A DNA stretch of 64,000 nucleotides from Hyperoodon ampullatus (lineage: Eukaryota > Chordata > Mammalia > Artiodactyla > Ziphiidae): NCBI GenBank assembly GCA_949752795.1, contig OX457060.1, forward strand, positions 558,001 to 622,000. The letters run 5' to 3'. This document shows, piece after piece, positions 40,373 to 51,141 of the stretch (positions are counted from its first letter, which is position 1; the number at the start of each line of letters is the position of its first letter). The notes beneath the pieces were generated by a model. That model did no database searches. It was not told the DNA's origin and saw nothing but the letters and a program-made list of their open reading frames with translations. Made by a program: the position numbers and the translations under genes.

Positions 40373-43300
40373 GAGGTTTATTGTACTGACTGTTTTTTTT
40401 CTGTTTATTGTTAAAAGAACTAAAAATGGTGTGGCAAAATGCTGAATATTAGGAATTATTAAAGACATGCAAATCCAAACTACAAAAACTTATGAGCTCC
40501 CACCAGTCAGAATGGCCATCAGCAAAAATTCTGCAAACAATAAATGCTGAAGGGTTTGAGCCAAAAGGCATACCCTCGGTTCAAAGTGGGACATGGTAGG
40601 AGCCAGTAATGAAAACACAAAGGATATTCCTTGAAGAGGTAAATATTGAGCTACCATTCAATCAAGCCTACCCACTGCCGGGCCTATCGCCTGAGAGGAT
40701 GAGAATCAAAAAGACAGAGGCTGGCAATCCTGCACTCCAGCAATATTTACCATAGGCAACTGTTGGAAGCAACGAAAACGTCCATCAACAGAGGAATGCA
40801 CAAAGAAGAAGTGGTCCATGTACACAATGGAATAGGACTCTAATAAAAAATATACATTCAATTTAAAAAACAAACATAAGTAAGGAGACAACAGCATTTG
40901 GGGGTTTATCCGAGCACATTCCTCTCTAATTTATAAGACAAGAAAACCACTGGCAGGAAGGTCTGCTTTCCTAGTTACCAGAGTGGGAAAAGCAGAAATG
41001 CTGCCACCCTCTGCCCGTTACCTGCAACAGCAGCTTTAAAACATGTGCTAAGTGTCACTTCATATGCACAAGTACTGTTTGGCTGTAAATTAAACCTGCC
41101 CTCAAAATGTCTTGAGGGAGGTAATGGCCAAAATATTTCACAATGTGGCACATACATCAAGAAAACAATATGGAGAGGTAAGCTGTACTCACAGTTTTAA
41201 GAAAAAAAGGAAATGCCGGAAAGGTCAATTTCAAGGGATTATGAGACACATGCAAATCCAACCACAAACAGGTACCAGCTCACACCAGTCAGAATAAACT
41301 TCAGCAACAAACTACAAGCAATAAATCGTGAAGGGTTTATGGAGAAGTGCATACCCTCAACGTTAAGTGGGACGTGACCTGGTAAGAGCCACTAATGAGA
41401 GCAGAATGGAGGTGCCTTTACATGGTAAACATTTTGCTACCATATGATCCAGCAGGCCCACTCCTGGGCCTATAAACTAAGAAGACAGAATTTGAAAGAC
41501 ACAGGGAATCAAATCTGCATTTCAGCCGTATTACAATAGCAAGACATGGAAGCAACCAATGAGTCAGTCAACACATGAGTGGACAAAGAAGAAGTGGTAC
41601 ATGTACATATCGAATATTAGCCAAGAAAAAAAATGAAACAATGCCATTTGGAGCACCGTAGATGAGTCTAGAGGTGATCACGCAACTTGTAGTAAGTCAG
41701 CACGCAAAAGACACATATCCTATGATATCACTTATACGTGTTACCTAAAAATTGATACCAGTGAAGATATTTCCACAGAGGAAGGCAATCACTGCTTCAT
41801 TAAACAAACTTATGTTTCACCAATGGAAAAGTGTGAGGATTGGATACATAAGGTTACTGGGGTTAACAGACATATACAAACACAGGTCAAGTATATAATC
41901 TCTAAAGACCTATGGAATAGCAAGAGAAGACTACTCAACATTCTGTCATAACCTACATGGGAAAAGGATCCGAAGAAGTGTCGATATATGTGTATGTTTA
42001 AAAGAACGACATCTTGCACACTTAGAACAAGCAAAACATTGTAATCAAACTTGCTGTAATTAAAAATTAAATTTAAAAAACGAACAAGAAGTAGTGAGAC
42101 ATAAACTTAAGGGGCTCTTTCCTGGCACATTCCACTCTAATTTACAACCTACAACATGATTTCCATTGAGACTCTGTTAACATAGTAACCAGATTTGTTA
42201 AGGGAGAACTGCTGCTACCTTGTGGCGCTTTCACACAAAGCAGCTCTAAACCCAGGGCTAATGGTTACTTGCTATTCAAAATAATTGCAGGCCTTTAAAT
42301 GACACGTGCCCTCAAAATAAATCCTTTGTTCGTAACTTGAGCAAAAAACTCAAAAGACGAGCATATCTCAAAACGACAATTTCCAGAGGCATATTATACA
42401 CACATTTTGCTTCCTCTTTCTTTTTTTCCTTTTTTTTGTTAAAGAAAGGGCATGGAAAAAGGCTCAACAGCAGGAATTAATAAACCATGAGAATCCAGTC
42501 TACAAATAGGTTCACTTCACAGCCATCAGAATGACTATCAACAAAAAAGTTTACAAAAATAAATGCTGAAGGGGTTTTAGAGAACTGCGTGCCTGCTAGC
42601 TGCTGGTGGGATGTAACCTGGTAACAGCCAATAGTAAAAACACAATGGAGGTGCGCTTAAAGGTAAAAATTGAGCTACCATATTATCTGGTAGGCCCTTT
42701 CATACACCTATCACCTGAATAGACCAGAATCAAAATGACACAGTCTGGCAATCCTGCACTGCAGCATCATTTAACATAGCCAAGACGTGGAAGAAACCAA
42801 AATGTCCAGAACAGAAAAATGAACAAAGAAAAAGTGTCCATGTACACAATGCAATATTAGCCATGGAAAACTATGAAACAGTGCCATTTGCACCACAATA
42901 GAAGGATCTACAGATAAACCCCCAATTTGAAGTAAGGAAAATACTGTAAAACAGATAATGTATGACATCAATTATAGGTGTTACCTAAAAATTGATACCC
43001 ATGAAATAATTTCCAAGAGGAGGACACGCATGGATTAAGAAATCAAAATTATGTTTAACCAAATGGAAAAGTGTAAGGAATGGATGAATTAGGATATGGG
43101 GGTTTACAGACAAGTACTAACACATATGAAATATATGTCACAAAATATCTATGGAATACCAAGAGAGGTGTACTCAACACACTTTAATAACCTACACGGG
43201 AAAGGATCCATAGATGAATAGTTAGATACATAGATAAAATGAATCTGATTTTGTAAACCTAAAACAAACAACATTTTTATCCAATTTCCTCTGATAATTA

Positions 43301-44432
43301 ATCAAAATTAAATTTAAATAAGAAACAAGTATTAAGGAGATATAATCTCTTGGGGGTTTTCCCTGGCACATTCCACTCTAACTTGCAGCCTACTAACAGG
43401 ATTTCCAGAAAGGCTCTGCTGCCCCAAAACATCGAGTTGGAAATGCAGAAGTGCTGTCGCCTTGTGGCCGTTTTCTGCGAGAACGGCCTTAAACCCACAG
43501 CTAACGATCTCTTAACATTCACAAGGACACAGGACTGTAAAGGACACCTGTCCTCAAAAATTGTGCTGAGGTAGGGAATGGACAAAAAAATTCAAAATTG
43601 TTAAAATTTTCAAGGAGATTGTATGAAGAGGTAAGTTTTACTCACTCTTTTTCAAAAACAAGGCAAATGGATAAAAGCTCAAAATCAGGAATTATGAGAC
43701 TCATGCAAGTCGAACTTACAAAAAGGTACCAACTCACACTAGTCAACTACCATCAGCAAAAGGTCTACAAACAATAAATGCTGAAGGGGTTTTAGAGAAC
43801 TGTGTACCCTCTAGCTGCTGGTGAAATGTAAAGTGGTAACAGCCAATAATGAGAACAGAAAGGAGCTGCGTTTCAAAGTAAAAATTGAGCCACCATTCCA
43901 TCCAGCAGGCCCACTGCTGAGACTCTCACCTGAGAAGACCAGAGTGGAGAAGGCACAGGCTGCAACAGCTGCACTGCAGGAATTTTCCCAATAGCCAAGA
44001 AACAGAAGCAAGCAAAATGTCCATTAACAGATGAATGCATAAAAAACAAGTGGTCCATGTAAACAATGGAACATTAGCCATGGAAAACAATGAAACACTG
44101 CTCTTTGAGGCACCATAGAGGAGCTTAGAGATAATCACAGAACATGAGGTATGTCGGAAAGCAAAAGACACATACTATGATATCACTTATAGGCGTTATC
44201 TAACAACTGACACAAATGAACATTCTTCCACAGAGAAAGACACTCACAGACATAGAAAACATACTATGCTTATCTAAAAGGAAAGGTGGGGGGAATGGGT
44301 AAATTAAGATTAGGGTTGCCATTCGTGTACAAATACCTATTAAATACATATAGCAAAAATACCAAACATAGAGCAAGCAAGGTCTATGGAACACTCTGCA
44401 GTAATTTACATGGGAAGAGGATCTGTATATTA

Positions 44433-44481
<49 letters not shown>

Positions 44482-44859
44482 AATTACTCATATTGTGTAT
44501 ACCTAGGACAACCAATATTCTAATCATTACCCCGATTAAAAAACTGAAAACAACGAACAAGAAATAATGTGACATAAACTTACGGGGTTTTTTTCTGGCA
44601 CATTTCGTTCTAATTTACAACCTGGGAACAGGATTGCTAAAAAGGCTCTGCTGCCCTAGTAACCAGATTTGGGAAGGGAGAAATGCTGCTGCCTTGTAGC
44701 CGTTTCCCACAACAGCAGCTTTAAACCCAGTGCTAATGGTCACTAAATATTCACACTCATTTCAGGCCTGTAAATGATACCTGCACTCCAAAACATCCCG
44801 GGGTCGAAAATCGACCAAAAAATTCAAAATAGGGCAAACTTCCAAGAAGACAATTTCAA
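40373..44859. repeat. HOR copy 10, diverged (4,487 bp)
   Basis: All four monomers are present in order, with substitutions and small indels spread through the copy. Its TA tract is the longest in the array, about 44 bp (44,433-44,476). It is clearly older or less homogenised than copies 1-8. Confidence 0.93.
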
Positions 44860-46318
44860 GAGGTTTATTGTACTCACTGGTTTCTTCTGTTTTTTGTTTA
44901 AGAGAACTAAAAACAGGTGTGGTGAAATGCTGAATATTAGGAATTATTAAAGACATGCAAATCCAAATTACAAAAACCTTTCTGCTCACACCAGTCAGAA
45001 TGACCATCAGCAAAAATTCTGCAAACAATAAATGCTGAAGGGCTTGTGGAGAAATGAGTACCCTCGGTTCAAAGTGGGACATGGTAAGAGCCAGTAATGA
45101 GAACACAAAGGATATTCCATGAAAAGGTAAATATTGAGCTACCATTTAGTCTAGCCTACCCACTGCTTGGCCTATCGACTGAGAGGATGAGAATCAAAAA
45201 GACACAGGCTGGCAATACTGCACTCCAGCAGTATTTACCAAAGGCAACACTTGGAAGCAATGAAAATGTCCATCAACAGAGGAATGCACAAAGAAGAAGT
45301 GGTCCATGTACACAATGGAATACGACTCCATTAAAAAATATAAATTCAACTTAAAAAACAAACATATGTATGGAGGCATCAGCATTTGGTGGTTTATCCG
45401 GGCACATTCCTCTCTAATTTATAACCGAGGAAAACCACTGGCAGGAAGGCCTGTTTCCCTAGTTATCAGTTTGGGAAAAGCAGAAATGCTGCCGCCCTCT
45501 GCCCGTTACCTGCAACAGAAGCTTTAAAACCTGTGCTAAGTGTCACTTCATATGCACAAGTACTGTTGGGCTGTAAATGAAACCTGCCCTCAAATTGTCT
45601 TGAGGGAGATAATGGCCAAAATATTTCAAAATGTGGCACGTACTTCAAGAAAACAAGTTGAAGAGGTAAGCTGTTCTCACAGTTTTAAGAGAAAAAAGGA
45701 CATGATTGAAAGCTCAATTTCAAGGGATTATGAGACTCATGCAAATCCAACCACAAACAGGTACCAGCTCACTCCAATCAGAATAAACTTCAGCAATAAA
45801 CTATAAGCAATAAATGCTGAAGGGTTTGTGGAGAAGTGCATACCCTCAACTTTAAGTGGGACGTAACCTGGTAAGAGCCACTAATGAGAACAGAATGGAG
45901 GTGCCTTTACATGGGAAACATTTTGCTACCATATGATCCAGCAGGTGCACTCCTGGGCCTATAAACTAAGAAGACAGAATTGGAAAGACACAGGCAGCTA
46001 AATCTACATTGCAGCCGTATTACAATAAGCAAGACATGGAAGCAACCAAAAAGTCCATCAACAGATGAGTGGACAAAGAAGAACTTGTACATGTACAGAT
46101 GGAATATTAGCCAAGGAAAAATTGACACAATGCCATTTGTAGCACCGTAGATGAGTCTAGAGGTGATCACGCAACTTGTAGTAAGTCAGAAAGCTAAATA
46201 CTCATATCCTATAATATCATTTATAGGTGTTACCTAAAAATTGATGCCAGTGAAGATATTTCCACAGAGAAAGGCAATCACAGATTCATTAAACAAACTT
46301 CTGTTTTTCCAATGGAAA
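44860..46318. repeat. HOR copy 11, partial (1,459 bp)
   Basis: This copy contains the end of monomer 4 and most of monomer 1, and is diverged like copy 10. It stops within the L1 3'-UTR part after 'ccaatggaaaa'. The next bases have no counterpart in the other copies (compare 1450-1480), so this is the array boundary. Confidence 0.93.
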
Positions 46319-47642
46319 ATTTAAAAAGTAAAATAGAAAAAGAAGTTTTTCCCTTCCCAAAGGTGTATTTTTATGAACGAATTATTTCCATGCATATATC
46401 TATAAATACAAAAAACAGGAATAAAACCTACCTTGAACCAAAAAAGAATAAAAGATAAAAAATCCGATCCCACCAGGTATACAGAGTAAAACCCTATCCA
46501 GGCACTTGTTCCATTGGTAAACAATTCTGAAATTGGTCACAGGTGTGGAATCATCTCCCATGTAGCCAGCAGGCCCCCTGCAAGGAACGTACTCATTGCA
46601 AAGCTGGGGGACCATGCCGAGGTGTCTGTGAGTCAACGTGAGCTGAGCCCCAGGCCAGCTGCTGCTGAACTGTTCCCACCCTTCCCAGGTAAAACACCTG
46701 AATGTGTGCAAGAACTTGAAAGCCTAGAGGAAAGGCCGTTGAGCCACACCAGTGACAGCACGCAGGCAGACTTTGTGCCTGCAAGCCAGCCAGGATGGTC
46801 CTGGCCCCAGACGCTGTTCTGGAAGCTTTCCATTTCCCTGCCTGAGACACCCCTCCTGTCCCGGCCCCCACTGCTTTTTTACCTCCTCACCTCTGCCCGG
46901 GGAGAAATTCCAGTGGCAGGTATGGGTGACACATCCTCTTCTTTAGCAGGTGGCAACCTGGCAACTCCTGCAGAAAGTCCAGCAGAGCCCCACTCACACC
47001 GGGCCACCCACAAACCACGGCCCCTCACTCCCTCCCACCACCCCAGCCCCGACACTGCTGACGGGGCAGAGAATATGGCGTTAGGCACAGCTGAAGGGGC
47101 TCTTGCTGCCTGGAGCAGTGTTTATATTGACCTCAACCCAGGCACACCTGGGGAGGGCTAGCCGGCAGGGTCAGTCTGCCCAGGTCAGCCAATCCTCGCC
47201 CCTCAGGGACTCACATTGCAGGAAATGGGCCTAGCTGCACCGGCCACGTACAAGGAACAGGTGTGGGCTCCTGAGAGTCAGGATAGACAAGGGGCTGCAG
47301 CCCTGGCTTGTTTTCTAATCATTTTATCTGGCCCATGAGTGGGAGACAACTTCAAGAAGACCCTCTCCTAATGAGAGGAACCCAGGAGTCAGGGAGAGGA
47401 GGGGTGGTGGGTGCAGACAGAGGCCTGGTGCCCCGGCTGCAGTGGAAGCCTCTGGAAGACTAGGCGGAGGGAGGCCGCACAGAGTGAAGCCCAGGGTCAC
47501 AGACCTGTAGGAGGTACTGCTTGTTAGGTAAAGTCCTGCTCTGAGGTGCCCTGGGTCATCTCTAACTGACAGGTGGGCTGGGGGTGCTCTGCAGTGACGT
47601 CTATGTGAATGGTTCCTGTGTGCCCAGCCCTGCTGGTGTAAC
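46319..47642. other. Unrecognised non-satellite stretch, GC-rich from about 46,550
   Basis: The first roughly 200 bases are AT-rich and the rest is GC-rich. A frame is open on + at 46,514-47,161 (215 codons, Pro/Ser/Ala-rich, no domain I recognise), with overlapping open frames on the other strand. That is usual for GC-rich non-coding DNA, so I do not call a gene. The position upstream of a retroviral pol remnant is where gag would lie, but I see no gag-like matrix, capsid or zinc-knuckle motif. No 5' LTR was recognised. Confidence 0.5.
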
Positions 47643-47906
47643 TGCCCAGGGGGGCTCCGTATCAAGGGAGGGGCCTGACCACGAGAGCCCCGTGGGCTTC
47701 TGGGTACCTGCCCAGGGGAGCTCCGTATCCTGGGAGGGACCTGACCACGAGAGCCCCATGGGCTGCTGGGTACCTGCTCAGGTGAGCTCCATACCCATGT
47801 AGGGGCCTGAGCACGAGAGCCCCGGGGGCTGCTGGGTACCTGCCCAGGTGAGCTCCATATCCTGGGAGGGGCCCGACCTCGAGAGCCCCGAGGGCTGCTG
47901 GGTACC
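47643..47906. repeat. 66-bp minisatellite, 4 tandem copies
   Basis: Units start at 47,643, 47,709, 47,775 and 47,841, each beginning 'tgcycagg' and ending 'ctgggtacc', with an internal 'cgagagcccc'. Each unit is exactly 66 bp, a multiple of three. Both strands therefore stay open and give repetitive 22-residue peptides, which are an artefact of the period. The last unit runs directly into the retroviral pol remnant. Confidence 0.92.
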
Positions 47907-48740
47907 TGGTAAAGAACATCAGGACAGTCAGTGAAGCCACCAAGAATATACATCCAGTAGTTTCTAATTCCTACACCCTGCTGGTCATTCTACCATCCAC
48001 CAGGACATGGTATTCTGTATTAGACTTAGATGATGCCTTCTTCTGTATTCCACTAGTCCCAGAGTCACAAGAAATTTTGGCTTGTGATTGGCAGGACTCA
48101 ACATACAACGAAGACAATACTGCTGGCGCCATCCTACCCCAAGTGTTCAAAAATTCCCAAACCATCTTTGGGGCAACGTTAGCTAAAGACCTAAAAGTTC
48201 TACGTCTGTAAAAGGGAAACTTCCTTCAATATGCAGACGACATTCTGCTCGCCAGCCCTACTAAGGAGGCCTCTGAACTACCTAGCCAAGAAAGGATAGA
48301 AGGTGTCCAAGAAAAAGGCTCAAATATCACAGACTAAGGTAACCTGCCTGGACTGCATTCTCACAGAAGGTCGGAAAAGCCCATCCCAGGAAAAGGAAGA
48401 AGCCATTTGCAGCCTTACCCCTTCTAAAACTAGAAGACAGCTTAGGGGTTCCTGGGAGGCCTGGGTTTGCTGCATCTGGATCCCTAACTACAGTCTAATA
48501 GCTGGGCCTCTATATGAAACACTGACAGGAAAAATGATGATCCTTTTGAATAGAATCCAGAAGCAGCCTTCCAAGAATGGAAAGAGCAGTCAATTCAGAC
48601 CCTTGCCCTGGAACTCCCTAATTTAGCTAAACCCTTTGACCTTTACATTCCCGGTCAAAGGTGAATCGCCCTTGGAGCATTAGTGCAAAAACTGGGACCA
48701 CTTGAAATGGAGCAACACAAGAATGCCCTTCAAATATGAT
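47904..48740 (+). pseudogene. Endogenous retrovirus class I pol remnant (reverse transcriptase)
   Basis: Conceptual translation shows a gammaretrovirus-like reverse transcriptase in pieces. One frame carries LDLDDAFFCIPL (48,020-48,055, around the first catalytic aspartate) and YADD (48,230-48,241, the polymerase active site) followed by ILLAS. This frame is broken by TAA at 48,209-48,211. At about 48,300 it shifts to the next frame, which carries 'KKAQISQTKVTCL' and 'CCIWIPNYSLIAGPLYE' of the thumb/connection region. It shifts again near 48,535 and meets TAG at 48,551 and TGA at 48,662. The start abuts the minisatellite, so protease and the RT N-terminus are missing. This is a long-dead host-genome copy. 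The class I assignment rests on motif resemblance only. Confidence 0.85.
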
Positions 48741-48745
48741 AAACT

Positions 48746-49010
48746 ATGGTCACCAAGGGCTTTGCCCATCCCCCCATCAGGCCAGGATACTGGGGGTATC
48801 TAAAAACTGGAAATCAGCAGCCTGCAAGGCCAGCTCCCTCCCAAGGGAAAAGGACCCCACGTGGTGATCCTAACCACCCACCATGCCCTGAAGTTGCAGG
48901 GGTCGCTCCGTGGACACACAGACCTCGAGAGAGAAGGCCCTCCAACTTCAACCTCCAGGGAGACAACCAGGGGCAACGGGCCCCCATGACGACTCATGTG
49001 ACCATCACTT
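48746..49010 (+). pseudogene. Endogenous retrovirus integrase C-terminal remnant
   Basis: The frame from 48,852 reads GPHVVILTTHHALKLQGS, which resembles the small beta-barrel (GPY/F-type) end of gammaretroviral integrase. It directly follows the RT remnant. The RNase H domain and most of the integrase, including the zinc-binding HHCC and DDE core, are absent, which indicates an internal deletion near 48,740. The assignment rests on one motif-sized match, so it is less certain than the RT. Confidence 0.55.
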
Positions 49011-49176
49011 GACCTGGAGTTTCTCTCAGAAAACAAGAGTGTGCCCCGAAAGAGCAGACTACTGCTTGCAGGACTTACTGCACCCAGAGGGGAGCTAATA
49101 AGCTTGGCGGGGGAACCGTATATCACGATTTCACCATAGAAAAGCCTACAGACACCACGGTGACGGCGGCCAGTAA

Positions 49177-49314
49177 GACCGGCTGGACTCCTGGCTACTT
49201 CAAAAGGCCGTTGACTCAGTGGCCGTCATGGTCCTGGATCACCACCGGCCCTGGACTGTCTGGGAGTTGAGCAGGCAGGGCTCTGACACCTGGTGCTGTT
49301 TGTACGTTAATTGA
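49177..49314 (+). pseudogene. Endogenous retrovirus env TM remnant
   Basis: The frame ending at the TGA 49,312-49,314 contains 'RLDSWLLQKAVDSVAVMVLD' followed by 'GSDTWCC'. Order and spacing resemble the heptad/immunosuppressive-like stretch and the cysteine cluster of a gammaretroviral transmembrane subunit. The copy is degraded: a TAA sits just upstream (49,174-49,176), only the paired cysteines of the cluster remain, and a stop follows closely. No surface subunit, signal peptide or membrane anchor is recognisable nearby. It lies between the integrase remnant and the probable LTR, as expected for env. Confidence 0.55.
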
Positions 49315-49685
49315 GGGGCCTAACTGAAGAAAGCACAGACTACTGGTCAGAACATCTAGGCTGGCAGAAACCGTCAGCCTAAGTTCGCCGAACAAATGTG
49401 GGGCGGGGTGAAACCTGCCCCCCCACCCAGCGTCTCTGCGCATCTCTTTCCTGGACCCTTAAAGGTCATTAGAATCTATAACACTTCCAATGCTGGTGCT
49501 CAGGCGGACGAGCAGTGAGGCAGGAGGCCTGGGGACAATCAACCTCACCTGGAGGCTGCTGGGGAGAAGTTCTGCCCCTCCCCCCTGGGTATGAGGACTC
49601 CCAACTCAGCACGAAGCACTTACAGAAGAGGGATCTGCACCCTCAGCACCCCAAGAATGAGGAACGGGACAAAAAGCAGAGGAGG

Positions 49686-50159
49686 TGTTTATCTCCGGCA
49701 AAGCCCATTAAAAATTCCTGGGAGATAAAATTAGAATCTGGGCAATAAAATAAAGTCTAACCTTTTTTTCCTTTGTGCTTTGTCCAATTTCACTTGCTCC
49801 TAGGGTTCCGCATGCAGAGGTCCCACACCAGGCACTTCAGACCCGATTTCCTAGTGCAGAATGGCTGGGTCAACACCTCAGTTCGTGGGGCCCCTGTGGA
49901 CTCCGCGACATAGAGCCTGAGCTCCAGCCAACCCGGCCCTCGAGAGCTCCGTCTCCACCCTCCCGCTGAAGCTGCCGGGATCCCTACACAGCAGCCCAGC
50001 CCACAGCCCATGGGGGAGTGCATGTTCTCACCTCTCCATTCTCTGATCAAAATATAAAGTTTCCTTTGCTTCTTAACCAAACTCAGTCTTGATCTGTTGG
50101 CTCCAATGACACTGGGTAGGGGAACCCTTGTTGGGGTCCGCTCTGGAGGACCAGTAACA
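49686..50159 (+). mobile_element. Probable 3' LTR of the ERV remnant (474 bp)
   Basis: The segment begins TG just after a purine-rich run (about 49,669-49,685, 'aaaaagcagaggagg'), a plausible polypurine tract. It ends CA ('ccagtaaca'). Inside are a polyadenylation-like A/T stretch near 50,050, 'gtttcctttgcttctt', and a G/C-rich U5-like end. Length and position 3' of the env remnant fit a class I LTR. No 5' LTR and no target-site duplication can be shown, so both boundaries are inferred from TG...CA and the purine tract. Confidence 0.5.
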
Positions 50160-50486
50160 GAAACTGAGAACATTGTAACTTCAATGAACAGATGTGTGAG
50201 CAAAACTGTAATTAACATAGAGCAGTGGATAAGGCTCAGGTAAAATAAGATGTTTCTAAGACTTCCATTAGATATTTCCATCACTTTATTATAAGCAAGT
50301 TCAGTGAAGATGTTTGTCTTATTTGTCAGGTCAACATTAGAGAAATTAAGTGATTTCTTTCCAAGGATGTACATCTAATACTCTTGGCTGAAACTTCAAT
50401 CTTGTTTTGAATGTTTTTCCATTGAAAATGCTACCTCTCTTTCAGCTCCCCCATTTCTCAGAAGTATAAAATCTTATAATTTATTA
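50160..50486. other. AT-rich spacer, nothing recognised
   Basis: About 330 bases between the probable LTR end and an L1 fragment. I see no coding frame, repeat or regulatory motif that I can support. It could be old flanking genomic DNA. Confidence 0.5.
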
Positions 50487-50650
50487 TTACCAAAGGGGAA
50501 ATGTGGAAGGAGGGATAAATTAACAGTTTGGGTTTAACAAATACACACAGCTATGTATAAAATAGATCATCAACAAGGAACTACTGTATAGCACAGGGAA
50601 CCACGCTCAATATTTTGCAATAACCTATAAGGGGAAATAATATGAAAAAT
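50487..50650 (+). mobile_element. L1 3'-UTR fragment
   Basis: The stretch from 'taccaaaggggaaatg' through 'ggagggataaattaac', 'caacaaggaactactgtata' and 'aataacctataaggg' follows the 3' UTR of cetartiodactyl L1. It is closer to that ordinary L1 form than to the satellite monomers. It is truncated at both ends, with no poly-A or final 3' tail. It may be an independent insertion or one flank of an L1 segment interrupted by the retroviral block. Confidence 0.75.
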
Positions 50651-50699
50651 AATAGATATTTTTTTACCGACAGCATCTATCAATGGCAGATAAAATGTA

Positions 50700-50880
50700 A
50701 CCTAAGGGAAGCCGATGGTGAGCGCTTCTGACCCTGAAGACTTCAATCATCTAAAGTTCGAACTCTGCCTACTTCCCAAGGCCCTTAATGAATATACATG
50801 TAGCCGTAGCTTAAAAATTCCCCAGTTTGGGGTTCGGGGAGGCACTGATTTTGAAAAATCCCTGGTGTTCTCCTTACATG
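50700..50880 (+). mobile_element. LTR-like segment
   Basis: The stretch with 'gcttaaaaattccccag', 'gttcggggaggcactgat' and 'ggtgttctccttac' reads like the promoter-to-R part of an endogenous retrovirus LTR. A TATA-like 'cttaaaaa' precedes a G/C-rich start region. It lies immediately before the first recognisable piece of the 1.74 kb satellite. Its ends are not defined and I cannot name the family. Confidence 0.35.
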
Positions 50881-51141
50881 CATGGGACCCTTCCTACTGC
50901 TAAAACATGCCTGTCACACCCAGAGGATGGTACCCCACTTGATCGGGAAGAGTTTGGAAAAGGCACCTCATCTCCTCATCTCCTGGTGCTCGGGTTCACC
51001 CCTCCAGCACTTTTCCTAACAATCTCCTCACTTAGGGATGTCAGCACCATCAACATCCTGTTGCGCACAGTTTGGAATTTGTCCAGAGGATGAAGCGGAA
51101 GGATGAGAAACAATGAGAGACAAGTCCTAGGTGTTCAGACA
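50881..51141. repeat. 1.74 kb monomer 0, partial
   Basis: From 'cttcctactgctaaaac' this partial copy aligns with the last roughly 260 bp before the anchor in later monomers (compare 'cttcctacagctaaaat' near 56,355). The sequence before it differs from the other monomers. Confidence 0.75.

Larger units (their letters stand above)
1..46318. repeat. 4.49 kb higher-order satellite array (10.3 copies)
   Basis: The block starting with 'gaggtttattgtactcac' recurs at 1, 4491, 8982, 13471, 17960, 22451, 26940, 31430, 35912, 40373 and 44860, all in the same orientation. The periods are 4490, 4491, 4489, 4489, 4491, 4489, 4490, 4482, 4461 and 4487 bp. Each unit holds four diverged monomers, so this is a higher-order repeat. 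Each monomer contains an L1 3'-end segment read on the + strand plus a non-L1 module. The array runs off the left edge of the window. It ends on the right at about 46,318, inside an L1 3'-UTR segment. Homogeneity is very high in copies 1-7 and decays towards the right junction. I know of no published cetacean satellite with a 4.49 kb unit, but I could not search. Confidence 0.97.

Noticed and set aside
1..46318. CRISPR or other repeat-spacer array
   Set aside because: The period is about 4.49 kb with no unique spacers, in mammalian DNA.
46514..47161. 215-codon open frame on +
   Set aside because: GC-rich, Pro/Ser-rich, with overlapping open frames on the other strand and no recognisable domain or start context. 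Its coding status is unsupported.
47324..47953. 209-codon frame on - with 22-residue repeats
   Set aside because: It is kept open by the 66-bp minisatellite, whose unit is a multiple of three, and it is antisense to the retroviral pol at one end.
46319..50486. A complete provirus with a 5' LTR and gag
   Set aside because: No second copy of the 49,686-50,159 sequence and no gag motif were found upstream of the pol remnant.
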